Shown: in pieces, positions 57,835 to 64,000 of the stretch | Numbering within the stretch: the first letter of the stretch is position 1 | Layout of the letters: each line of letters opens with the position of its first letter | DNA from: Opitutia bacterium | GTDB lineage: Bacteria; Verrucomicrobiota; Verrucomicrobiia; Opitutales; Opitutaceae | DNA: 64,000 nucleotides | Direction of reading: 5' to 3' | Assembly: GCA_016190985.1 (NCBI GenBank) | Contig: JACPPI010000031.1 | Coordinates: forward strand, 62,001-126,000 | Translations under genes and position numbers: made by a program | The notes under the pieces: generated by a model | The model's input: the letters and a program-made list of their open reading frames with translations, nothing else | The model's database searches: none | Told to the model about the DNA's origin: nothing

Positions 57835-59019
57835 ATGGCCATTAAAGTCAAAATCCCCCCGATGGGCGAATCCATCACCTCCGGCGTGCTCTCCAAGTGG
57901 CACGTGGCGGACGGCGCCGTCGTCAAGAAAGACCAGCCGCTGTTCGAGCTCGAGACGGACAAGATCACCTCCGAAGGCACGGCCGAGGCCGCGGGCCGCA
58001 TCACCTTCAAGGTCGCCGCGGGCGCCGATGTGAAGATCGGCCAGGTCGTGGCCACCATCGACGAGTCTGCTGCTGCTGCTGTCGGGGCGGCAGCACCCTC
58101 CGTAGCTTCAGCGCAGGAGGGCGCGCAAAGTGCCGGGCAATCGCCCGCCGTCCGCCGCCTCGCCGCCGAGACCGGTGTTGACCCCGATTCCCTCGCCGGC
58201 ACCGGCAAAGCCGGCCGTGTCACCAAGGGCGACATGCTCGCGGCCACCGAGGCCAAGCCCGCCGCTCCTTCGCCCGCGGCGCCCGCCCCGGCTGCGGCGA
58301 CCACCCCGCGCGCGCCGGGAGAACGCCAGACCCGCACCAAGATGACCCGGCTCCGGCAGACCATCGCCAGCCGTCTCGTCTCCGCCCAGCACGAGGCCGC
58401 CATGCTCACGACCTTCAACGAGGCCGACATGTCCGGCATCATGGAGCTGCGGAAAAAATACCAGGACGACTTCGTCAAGCGGCACGGCGTGAAGCTCGGC
58501 TTCATGTCCTTCTTCGTGAAGGCCGTGGTCAACGCCCTCAGGGAGGTCCCGGGCATCAACGCCCAGATCGACGGCGACCACATCATCTCCAACCACTATT
58601 ACGACATCGGCGTCGCCGTCTCCACCGACAAGGGCCTCATGGTCCCGGTCATCCGCGACTGCGATAAGAAGAGCATGGCCGAGATCGAGAAGGACATCGC
58701 CGACGCCGCCAAGCGCGCCCGCGACGGCAAGATCGCGCTCGCCGACCTCGAGGGCGGCGTGTTCACCATCACCAACGGCGGCATCTTCGGCTCGCTGCTC
58801 GCCACGCCCATCATCAACGCCCCGCAAAGCGCCATCCTCGGCATGCACACCATCAAGGACCGGCCCGTCGCCCTCCACGGCCAGGTCGTCATCCGCCCGA
58901 TGATGTATCTCGCCCTCAGCTACGACCACCGCCTCGTCGACGGCAAGGAGTCCGTCACCTTCCTGATGGCGGTGAAGAACGCCCTCGAGGATCCCGCCCG
59001 CCTCGTCGTCGGGGTCTGA
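57835..59019 (+). CDS. sucB: dihydrolipoyllysine succinyltransferase (E2 of 2-oxoglutarate dehydrogenase)
   Basis: This 394-residue core transfers succinyl groups to CoA. The lipoyl domain has [11 protein letters not shown] with lipoylated Lys43. A flexible linker follows, then the peripheral-subunit-binding domain ([20 protein letters not shown], about 105-140), an Ala/Pro linker, and the catalytic domain with [40 protein letters not shown] and the active site [11 protein letters not shown] (His365, Asp369). In the linker between lipoyl and binding domains, [11 protein letters not shown] comes from a segment (58095-58123) resembling an intergenic repeat. It lies between sucA and lpd in one operon. 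Confidence 0.95.
   Translation: MAIKVKIPPMGESITSGVLSKWHVADGAVVKKDQPLFELETDKITSEGTAEAAGRITFKVAAGADVKIGQVVATIDESAAAAVGAAAPSVASAQEGAQSAGQSPAVRRLAAETGVDPDSLAGTGKAGRVTKGDMLAATEAKPAAPSPAAPAPAAATTPRAPGERQTRTKMTRLRQTIASRLVSAQHEAAMLTTFNEADMSGIMELRKKYQDDFVKRHGVKLGFMSFFVKAVVNALREVPGINAQIDGDHIISNHYYDIGVAVSTDKGLMVPVIRDCDKKSMAEIEKDIADAAKRARDGKIALADLEGGVFTITNGGIFGSLLATPIINAPQSAILGMHTIKDRPVALHGQVVIRPMMYLALSYDHRLVDGKESVTFLMAVKNALEDPARLVVGV
58095..58123. repeat. family H repeat remnant inside sucB
   Basis: CACCCTCCGTAGCTTCAGCG followed by CAGGAGGG resembles the intergenic family H element at 33340-33391. Here it is in frame and encodes part of the E2 linker. Confidence 0.5.
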
Positions 59020-59024
59020 TAAAA

Positions 59025-59107
59025 TCTTTCTCTTCCTCTTTCTCGTAATCGTTCTCTCCTTCGAGCCGTTCGTGAAAGAGAATGAGTAAGAGAACGAGAA
59101 CGATTTA
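59025..59107. repeat. inverted repeat between sucB and lpd
   Basis: Pyrimidine-rich TCTCGTAATCGTTCTCTCCT is mirrored by purine-rich AGAGAACGAGAACGATT after a short turn. The hairpin lies inside the operon and may affect relative expression of lpd. Confidence 0.8.
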
Positions 59108-59112
59108 ATCTC

Positions 59113-60504
59113 ATGTCTTCCCAATCCTTCGATCTCATCGTCATCGGCGCCGGCCCCGGCGGCTATGTGTGCGCGTTCCGCGCCGCGCAGCTCGGCCTCA
59201 AGGTCGCCCTCCTCGAGAAACGCGCCACCCTCGGCGGCACCTGCCTGAACGTCGGCTGCATCCCGAGCAAGGCCCTGCTCCACTCCTCGGAGCATGTCGC
59301 CTTCGCCCGGACCCACGCCGCCGCCCACGGCATCAGGTTCGGCTCGGTCGAGATCGACCTCGCCACCATGCTCAAGCGTAAGGACGAGGTCGTCGCCAAG
59401 AACACCGGCGGTCTCACCCTGCTCGCCAAGGGCCGCAAGGTCACGGTCGTCACCGGCGAGGCTGCGTTCACCTCGCCCTCCACCCTCGCCGTGAAGGGCG
59501 GGCAGGGCACGACCGAGCTCACCGCCAAAAACATCGTCATCGCCACCGGCTCCGCGCCGGTCGAGCTGCCGTTCATGAAGTTCGACGGCTCGACCATTGT
59601 GTCCAGCGACCACGCCATCGCTTTCCCGACCGTGCCGAAGAAACTCGTCGTGGTCGGCGGCGGCGCCATCGGGCTTGAGTTGGGCTCCGTCTGGTCGCGC
59701 CTCGGCAGCGAGGTCACCGTCGTGGAGTTCCTCCCGAAGATCATCGCGACCTACGACGATGACATTGTCCGCAACTTCACCCGCCTCCTCCAAAAGCAGG
59801 GTCTCAAGATCGAGGTCGGCGCCAAGGTCACGGGCTTCGCCCGGGGCGTGCTGACCGCCGAGCGCGACGGCACGGTGCTGGAGTTCTCCGCCGACAAGGT
59901 GCTCGTTTCCGTCGGCCGCCGTCCCTACACCGACGGCCTCGCTCTCGACCGGGCCGGCGTGCAACTCGATGACAAGAAGCGGGTCAAGGTGGATGATCAC
60001 CTCCGCACGACCGTCAAGAATATCTGGGCCATCGGCGATGTCGTCGCCGGCCCGATGCTCGCCCACAAGGCCGAGGAGGACGGCGCCGCCGTCGCCGAGT
60101 GGATCGCCGGCAAGGCCGGCCACATCAACTGGGACCTCGTGCCCGCCATCGTCTACACCCACCCCGAGGTCGCCAGCGTCGGCCTCGGCGAGGACGCCGC
60201 CAAGGCCGCCGGCCGCGCCGTCAACGTCGGCAAGTTCAACTTCGCGGCCAACGGCCGCGCCATCGCCGCCGACGCCACCGACGGCTTCGTGAAGATCATC
60301 GCCGACGCCAAGACCGACCGGATCCTCGGCGCGCAGATCCTCGGCGCCAACGCCGGCGAGCTGATCAGCGAGGTTGTCACCCACATGGAATACGGCGGCA
60401 GCGCCGAGGACCTCGGCCGCACCATCCACGCCCACCCGACCATGAGCGAGGCGATCAAGGAGGCCGGCCTCGCCGTCAGCAAGAGCGCCATCCACGGGAT
60501 GTAA
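59113..60504 (+). CDS. lpd: dihydrolipoyl dehydrogenase (E3)
   Basis: Lpd reoxidises dihydrolipoamide with NAD+. The 463 residues carry the FAD motif VIGAGPGGYVCAFRAAQLG, the redox disulfide GGTCLNVGCIPSKALL (Cys44 and Cys49), the NAD motif VVGGGAIGLELGSVW, the second FAD motif NIWAIGDVVAGPMLAHKAEE and the C-terminal base HAHPTMSEAIKEA. This is the third gene of the 2-oxoglutarate complex operon and probably also serves the branched-chain complex whose E1 lies at 29-31 kb. Confidence 0.96.
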   Translation: MSSQSFDLIVIGAGPGGYVCAFRAAQLGLKVALLEKRATLGGTCLNVGCIPSKALLHSSEHVAFARTHAAAHGIRFGSVEIDLATMLKRKDEVVAKNTGGLTLLAKGRKVTVVTGEAAFTSPSTLAVKGGQGTTELTAKNIVIATGSAPVELPFMKFDGSTIVSSDHAIAFPTVPKKLVVVGGGAIGLELGSVWSRLGSEVTVVEFLPKIIATYDDDIVRNFTRLLQKQGLKIEVGAKVTGFARGVLTAERDGTVLEFSADKVLVSVGRRPYTDGLALDRAGVQLDDKKRVKVDDHLRTTVKNIWAIGDVVAGPMLAHKAEEDGAAVAEWIAGKAGHINWDLVPAIVYTHPEVASVGLGEDAAKAAGRAVNVGKFNFAANGRAIAADATDGFVKIIADAKTDRILGAQILGANAGELISEVVTHMEYGGSAEDLGRTIHAHPTMSEAIKEAGLAVSKSAIHGM

Positions 60505-60594
60505 ATCGGCCACTCGTCTCGCCGCAGTCCCGCTTTGCGAGACGAAGGCGGATACACGGCATGTGATTTTGGTCCGCACAGCCTGACGATCCTT

Positions 60595-60624
60595 GACCGC
60601 GCCGCGACGGCGCGGTCTTTTTTT
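60595..60624 (+). terminator. rho-independent terminator of the sucAB-lpd operon
   Basis: GACCGCGCCG and CGGCGCGGTC form a ten-pair stem with a three-base loop, followed by seven T. Confidence 0.93.
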
Positions 60625-60629
60625 CCTTC

Positions 60630-61517
60630 ATGTCCGCCGCCCACCTCACCCACCGCCGCGCCCTGCTGCTGATGCTGCTGTCGGCCGCCAGTTTCACGGC
60701 AACCGTGCTGCTCGTCCGCGCGCTGGGCACCCTGGGCGTGGTGAACATCTGGCTCGTGTCCTGCGCCCGGTTTGTCGTGGGACTCGGCATGATCAGCGCA
60801 ATCTACCGCCGCGAGTTCCAGCCGCGCCACCTCTGGCGCAACGGCAAGCTGATGGAGCGCGGCCTGGTCGGCGGCATCGGCGTCTACATCACCTACCTAG
60901 CCGTGGTGAAGCTCGGCGCGGGCCGCGCCACCTTCATCGGCAACACCTACGTCATCTGGGGCGCCTTGCTGGCGGCGTGGATGCTGAAGGAGAAGCTGCA
61001 GCCGGCGGTGCTCACCGGCGGCGTGGCCGCGCTCGCGGGCATCGGCCTGCTGACCAATGTTTTTTCCACCGGCGGCTCGCCGGGGATCTACGATCTGCTG
61101 GCGGTGGTCTCGGCCCTGCTGTCGGCTTATGTCGTCGTGACCATCCGCCAGCTGCACGCCACGGAGCACACCTCGACCATCTACTCCGCGCAATGCGCCT
61201 ACGGCCTGCTCATCTGCGCGGTGCCGGCGGTCCTCACCTACCAGCCGCTGTCCGGCCCGGCCTGGGCCATCATTTTCGCCGCCAGCGTGGCCGCCGGGGT
61301 CGGCCAGTTGACCATGACCCGGGCTTTCCGCGACCTGCCGGTGGCGGAGGGCTCGCTGCTCCAGATGCTGGTGCCGCTCGGCATCGCCGTGGGCGGCATG
61401 GTGTTTTTCCACGAACGCTTCGCCCTGCACGAGGCGATCGGGGCCGCGTTGATCCTCGGCGGCACCGCCTTTACCGCCATGCGCACGGCGACCACCGCCA
61501 ACGCCGAGGCGGAGTAA
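60630..61517 (+). CDS. EamA/DMT-family transporter
   Basis: The 295-residue protein has ten predicted membrane helices in two EamA repeats (about 8-140 and 150-288). The last-but-one helices contain DLPVAEGSLLQMLVPLGIAV, and the final helix region EAIGAALILGGTAFTA is typical. DMT exporters move metabolites such as amino acids or nucleosides; no substrate is suggested by context. The start directly follows the T-tract of the preceding terminator, so its promoter must overlap that structure or the gene is reached by read-through. Confidence 0.85.
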   Translation: MSAAHLTHRRALLLMLLSAASFTATVLLVRALGTLGVVNIWLVSCARFVVGLGMISAIYRREFQPRHLWRNGKLMERGLVGGIGVYITYLAVVKLGAGRATFIGNTYVIWGALLAAWMLKEKLQPAVLTGGVAALAGIGLLTNVFSTGGSPGIYDLLAVVSALLSAYVVVTIRQLHATEHTSTIYSAQCAYGLLICAVPAVLTYQPLSGPAWAIIFAASVAAGVGQLTMTRAFRDLPVAEGSLLQMLVPLGIAVGGMVFFHERFALHEAIGAALILGGTAFTAMRTATTANAEAE

Positions 61518-61634
61518 CCCGGTCCAATCGTTGGTAGTCTATTAAACTACCAACCGATTGGGCCGTCCGTCCGGATCAGGGAAGAGGGTGAATTCTTTCG
61601 TGTGTTTCGCGTGTTTCATGGTCTCATTCGGGGA

Positions 61635-62324
61635 GTGAAAAAACTCATCCTCTGGGACATCGACGGCACCCTCATCGTCTCGCACGGCGCGGGTGTGAGG
61701 GCCATGGAACGCGCGCTGACCAAGCGTTTCGGCGTGTCGTGCGACTTGGGTCAGATCGACTGGGCCGGGCGCACGGACAGGTGGATCACCGGGGAGGTCT
61801 TCCGGCACGTCGGGCTACCGGATACGCCGCAGAACACCCACGACTACCTTGAGACCTACCTAGAGCTGCTGCCCGTTGAATTGCGGGATGGCCGCCAGGG
61901 CCAGGTGCTGCCGGGCGTCCTGCAACTGCTCGAGCTGCTGCATCACCGGAAGGATATCGCGCAGGGCCTGCTGACGGGCAACCTGCGGCGGGGCGCGGAG
62001 CTCAAGCTGACCCACTACCGGGTCTGGCATTACTTCGAGTTCGGCGCTTTCGCCGACGACAGTCCGCGCCGCAACGACCTCGGCCCGCACGCGCTGCGCC
62101 GCGCGAAGGAGCGGCACGCCGTGGAATTCGACCCGGCCAACACCTTCATCATCGGTGATACGCCGCACGACATCGAGTGCGGCAAGGTCATCGGGGCCCG
62201 CACCATCGGGGTCGCCACCGGCCGCTACACCGTGGCCGAGTTGTCAGCCCAGGCCCCGACCGCGGTGTTTGCCAATTTCGCCGACACGGCGGCGTTCCTG
62301 CGCGTGATTGACGCGGGCAACTGA
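61635..62324 (+). CDS. HAD-family hydrolase (phosphoglycolate phosphatase-like)
   Basis: The 229 residues contain the HAD motifs: LILWDIDGTLI with nucleophile and acid/base Asp (motif I), GLLTGN (II), a Lys in the cap-to-core segment (ALRRAKERHA), and IIGDTPHDIECGKVIGA (IV). The cap is alpha-helical (class C1). Sequences of this kind act on phosphoglycolate, sugar phosphates or pyrophosphate; substrate is unknown. GTG at 61635 puts the start at the core fold; a GTG at 61602 would translate a repeat-like stretch. Confidence 0.85.
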   Translation: MKKLILWDIDGTLIVSHGAGVRAMERALTKRFGVSCDLGQIDWAGRTDRWITGEVFRHVGLPDTPQNTHDYLETYLELLPVELRDGRQGQVLPGVLQLLELLHHRKDIAQGLLTGNLRRGAELKLTHYRVWHYFEFGAFADDSPRRNDLGPHALRRAKERHAVEFDPANTFIIGDTPHDIECGKVIGARTIGVATGRYTVAELSAQAPTAVFANFADTAAFLRVIDAGN

Positions 62325-62401
62325 AGTTTGGCCCTGTCACCCGGTCTACCGAAGCATTCGCCAAGGCGGGATACTGGGCAGGCCGGGGAAGACCTGCACT
62401 C

Positions 62402-62523
62402 TGTCGTCCTGCGCGCAGCGAAGGATCCAGCATGACGAACGCACTGGACGAAACTCTGGATTCCTCGCTTCGCCCGGAATGACACTGAAACTTTATCCGT
62501 GATAATCCGCGCCATCCGTGGTT
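62402..62523. repeat. family C copy 5 and a family E half copy
   Basis: A diverged family C unit (CTGTCGTCCTGCGCGCAGCG to CTTCGCCCGGAATGACA, 62402-62485) is followed by GATAATCCGCGCCATCCGTG (62499-62518), a family E arm. They fill most of the 62325-62538 gap; a CCGAAGC-CGCCAAGGCGGG fragment precedes them. Confidence 0.75.
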
Positions 62524-62538
62524 GATTGAAATCAGAGC

Positions 62539-62979
62539 ATGAAAAATTCCACCATCGCCATCGGCTCCGACCACGCGGGCTACGCCTACAAGGAAAAGAT
62601 CAAGGCCATGCTCCTGGCCGAGGGACACACCGTGCGGGATTGCGGCACGACCTCGGATGCGGCGTGCGATTATCCCGACTTCATCCGTCCGGTGGCCGAG
62701 GCCGTCGCGCGCGGCGAGGTCGAGCGCGGCATCGTGCTCGGCGGCTCCGGCAACGGCGAAGCCATCGTGGCCAATCGGGTGAAAGGCGTGCGTTGCGGCC
62801 TCTGCTGGAACGAGCAGGTCGCCAGCTGGAACCGCTCGCACAACGACGGCAACTGCCTCTCGCTCGGCGCTCGCACGATCACCGAGGAGGAGGCACTCAA
62901 GATCGTCCGCGTTTGGCTCTCGACGCCATTCGAGGGCGGGCGCCACCTGACAAGAATTCAGAAGATCGATGCAGTCTAG
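62539..62979 (+). CDS. rpiB: ribose-5-phosphate isomerase B
   Basis: RpiB interconverts ribose 5-phosphate and ribulose 5-phosphate. The 146 residues match the LacAB/RpiB family: IAIGSDHAGYAYKEKIKAML, VRDCGTTSDAACDYPDFIRP, GIVLGGSGNGEAIVANRVKG and NDGNCLSLGARTITEEEALK. The catalytic loop has GSGNGEAI, the Glu variant seen in actinobacterial and related enzymes, in place of the Cys-bearing GTGIGMSI-type loop. The start has no Shine-Dalgarno sequence. Confidence 0.9.
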   Translation: MKNSTIAIGSDHAGYAYKEKIKAMLLAEGHTVRDCGTTSDAACDYPDFIRPVAEAVARGEVERGIVLGGSGNGEAIVANRVKGVRCGLCWNEQVASWNRSHNDGNCLSLGARTITEEEALKIVRVWLSTPFEGGRHLTRIQKIDAV

Positions 62980-63017
62980 GCACTTAGAACGGTCGCTCGG
63001 GGCGCGACCACAATTAA

Positions 63018-63027
63018 TTTGATATCG
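63018..63027. promoter_or_regulatory. possible MarR operator, half site shared with 63522-63531
   Basis: TTTGATATCG lies 28 bases before the marR start. The identical ten bases occur inverted just before the dioxygenase gene (63522-63531). Both are AT-rich for this region and contain the palindrome GATATC. Confidence 0.45.
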
Positions 63028-63054
63028 TAGCACTGGTCGGCAGCGTCTTTCCCA

Positions 63055-63498
63055 ATGGGAACAAGACACTGCGGCCCGCCGGAAGAGATCAATGCGCTGA
63101 ATTGCTTCATCAAGCTGCAACGAGCGGCCGAATCGGTCGCGACCCGCGTCCACGCGGTGCTGCCCGAATCGCTGACGATCACCCAGTTCGGTGTGCTGGA
63201 GGCGCTCCACCATATCGGGCCACTCTGTCAGAGCGAACTCGCCGAGAAACTGCTCCGGAGCGGCGGCAATCTCACTCTGGTCGTCGACAATCTGGAGAAA
63301 GCCGGGCTCGTGCTGCGCGAGCGCGATCCCGCCGACCGGCGCTACGTCGTGGTGCGGCTGACGGACAAGGGCCAGGCCTTCATCACCGCGCTGTTCCCCA
63401 AGGTTGCGGCCAACATCACCCAGGAAATGAGCGCCCTCTCCGGCACCGAGCTCTCCGATCTCAGCCGTCTCTGCAAAAAGATCGGGCTGCGCAGCTGA
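63055..63498 (+). CDS. MarR-family transcriptional regulator
   Basis: The 147 residues form a winged-helix MarR protein. SLTITQFGVLEALHHIGPLC and SELAEKLLRSGGNLTLVVDN give the recognition helix, followed by the wing EKAGLVLRERDPADRRYVVV. RLTDKGQAFITALFPKVA completes the dimerisation helix. It resembles MhqR/SarZ-like members that react to quinones or peroxides. The downstream ring-cleaving dioxygenase, 37 bases on, is the kind of gene such repressors control, and both have the TTTGATATCG motif upstream. Confidence 0.87.
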   Translation: MGTRHCGPPEEINALNCFIKLQRAAESVATRVHAVLPESLTITQFGVLEALHHIGPLCQSELAEKLLRSGGNLTLVVDNLEKAGLVLRERDPADRRYVVVRLTDKGQAFITALFPKVAANITQEMSALSGTELSDLSRLCKKIGLRS

Positions 63499-63521
63499 TT
63501 TCTTCCGCGGCGCTTCTATTT

Positions 63522-63531
63522 CGATATCAAA
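63522..63531. promoter_or_regulatory. possible MarR operator before the dioxygenase gene
   Basis: CGATATCAAA is the inverted copy of the motif at 63018-63027. It lies four bases before the start codon, where repressor binding would block transcription or loading. Confidence 0.45.
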
Positions 63532-63535
63532 GTTT

Positions 63536-64000
63536 ATGAAAGCCAGGGTTTCAGGCCTCCACCACATCACCGCCATCGCGTCTGATCCGCGCCAGAATCT
63601 AGATTTCTACACCCGTGTGCTCGGACTGAGGTTCGTGAAGAAGTCGGTGAACCAGGACGACCCCGGGACCTATCACCTCTACTACGGCGACTATGCGGCT
63701 TCGCCGGGAACCATCCTGACTTTCTTTCCGTGGACCGGCCTGCGCCGTGGACGCCCGGGCACGGGTCAGGCCTATGCGACGGCCTTATCCGTGCCGGCCA
63801 AGTCCCTTCCCTTCTGGCAGGAACGTTTCAGCAAACTCGACGTGCCACACCAGGCCGTTGCGCACCGCTTTGCCGACAAAGTGCTGCCCTTCGCCGATCC
63901 CAACGGCCTGCGCCTTGAACTGCTCGCCACCAGCGAAGCAGACCCCCGCCCCGCCGTCCCAGCCAAGGACGTGCCGGCCGGGTTTGCCATCCGCGGCTTC
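63536..64000 (+). CDS. ring-cleaving dioxygenase of the VOC family (partial)
   Basis: The frame is open from ATG at 63536 to the window end (155 residues). It starts MKARVSGLHHITAIASDPRQ, a typical first VOC module with metal ligand His in LHHITA, followed by NLDFYTRVLGLRFVKKSVNQ, GTILTFFPWTG and PNGLRLELLA with the Glu ligand. The pattern matches the MhqO/YkcA group of two-module extradiol-type dioxygenases linked to quinone detoxification. The second module is cut off. It follows a MarR regulator in the same direction, as mhqR-type systems do. Confidence 0.85.
   Translation, partial: MKARVSGLHHITAIASDPRQNLDFYTRVLGLRFVKKSVNQDDPGTYHLYYGDYAASPGTILTFFPWTGLRRGRPGTGQAYATALSVPAKSLPFWQERFSKLDVPHQAVAHRFADKVLPFADPNGLRLELLATSEADPRPAVPAKDVPAGFAIRGF

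Overview
The window is about 64 kb of high-GC (roughly two-thirds G+C), gene-dense bacterial chromosome carrying mostly housekeeping and metabolic genes. Gene content and the very many short dispersed inverted repeats resemble Verrucomicrobiota, most likely Opitutaceae. That placement is inferred from overall character; there is no rRNA gene here to settle it. Almost no start codon is preceded by a Shine-Dalgarno sequence; leaders are typically C-rich.

Layout. 0.1-2.1 kb: two divergent HDOD signalling proteins. 2.2 kb: tRNA-Gly(GCC) with its own promoter and terminator. 2.4-8.9 kb: glnD, a GAF histidine kinase, a cupin, an HNH nuclease and a DUF985 protein. 9-12.3 kb: two divergent DEAD-box RNA helicases. 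12.5-17.3 kb: a CHASE2 adenylate cyclase, an exported FecR-domain protein and threonine synthase. 17.3-18.0 kb: a REP-associated transposase (RAYT) flanked by the REP palindromes that are also scattered elsewhere. 18.0-25.4 kb: purine genes purM-purF opposite purL. 26.2-31.1 kb: isovaleryl-CoA dehydrogenase, an SpmA-SpmB-like membrane protein and a fused branched-chain 2-oxoacid dehydrogenase E1. 31.1-33.3 kb: infA-xerD-purine nucleoside phosphorylase, probably one operon. 33.4-37.4 kb: tadA, superoxide dismutase, a type II glutamine synthetase and a kinase-like/PP2C fusion. 37.6-42.0 kb: gamma-glutamylcyclotransferase, then a probable island with a BRO-domain protein and a large DNA methyltransferase. 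42.1-47.7 kb: dnaX with a probable frameshift signal, SRP RNA, an ECF sigma operon, an LptF/G permease and rlmN. 47.9-54.9 kb: a membrane glycosyltransferase-like protein, metF, a ThuA-cupin/quinoprotein-cytochrome operon, a SUI1-type factor and a small protein. 55.1-60.5 kb: sucA-sucB-lpd. 60.6-64 kb: a DMT transporter, a HAD phosphatase, rpiB, and a MarR regulator with a ring-cleaving dioxygenase cut by the window edge.

Themes. Nitrogen control (glnD, glnA), de novo purine synthesis and salvage (purM, purF, purL, PNP), branched-chain amino-acid degradation (IVD, BCKDH E1) and the 2-oxoglutarate dehydrogenase complex dominate. The most unusual aspect is the repeat landscape: at least six families of 50-100 bp inverted repeats lie between genes, and several copies appear to be read in frame inside conserved proteins (a DEAD-box helicase, PurL, SucB, the DnaX tail, the SUI1 protein). 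Other notable points are an A9 slip site joining the two DnaX reading frames, a duplicated and displaced 3' end of purL, a G9/C9 palindrome inside the BRO gene, and a compact kinase-like domain fused to PP2C.
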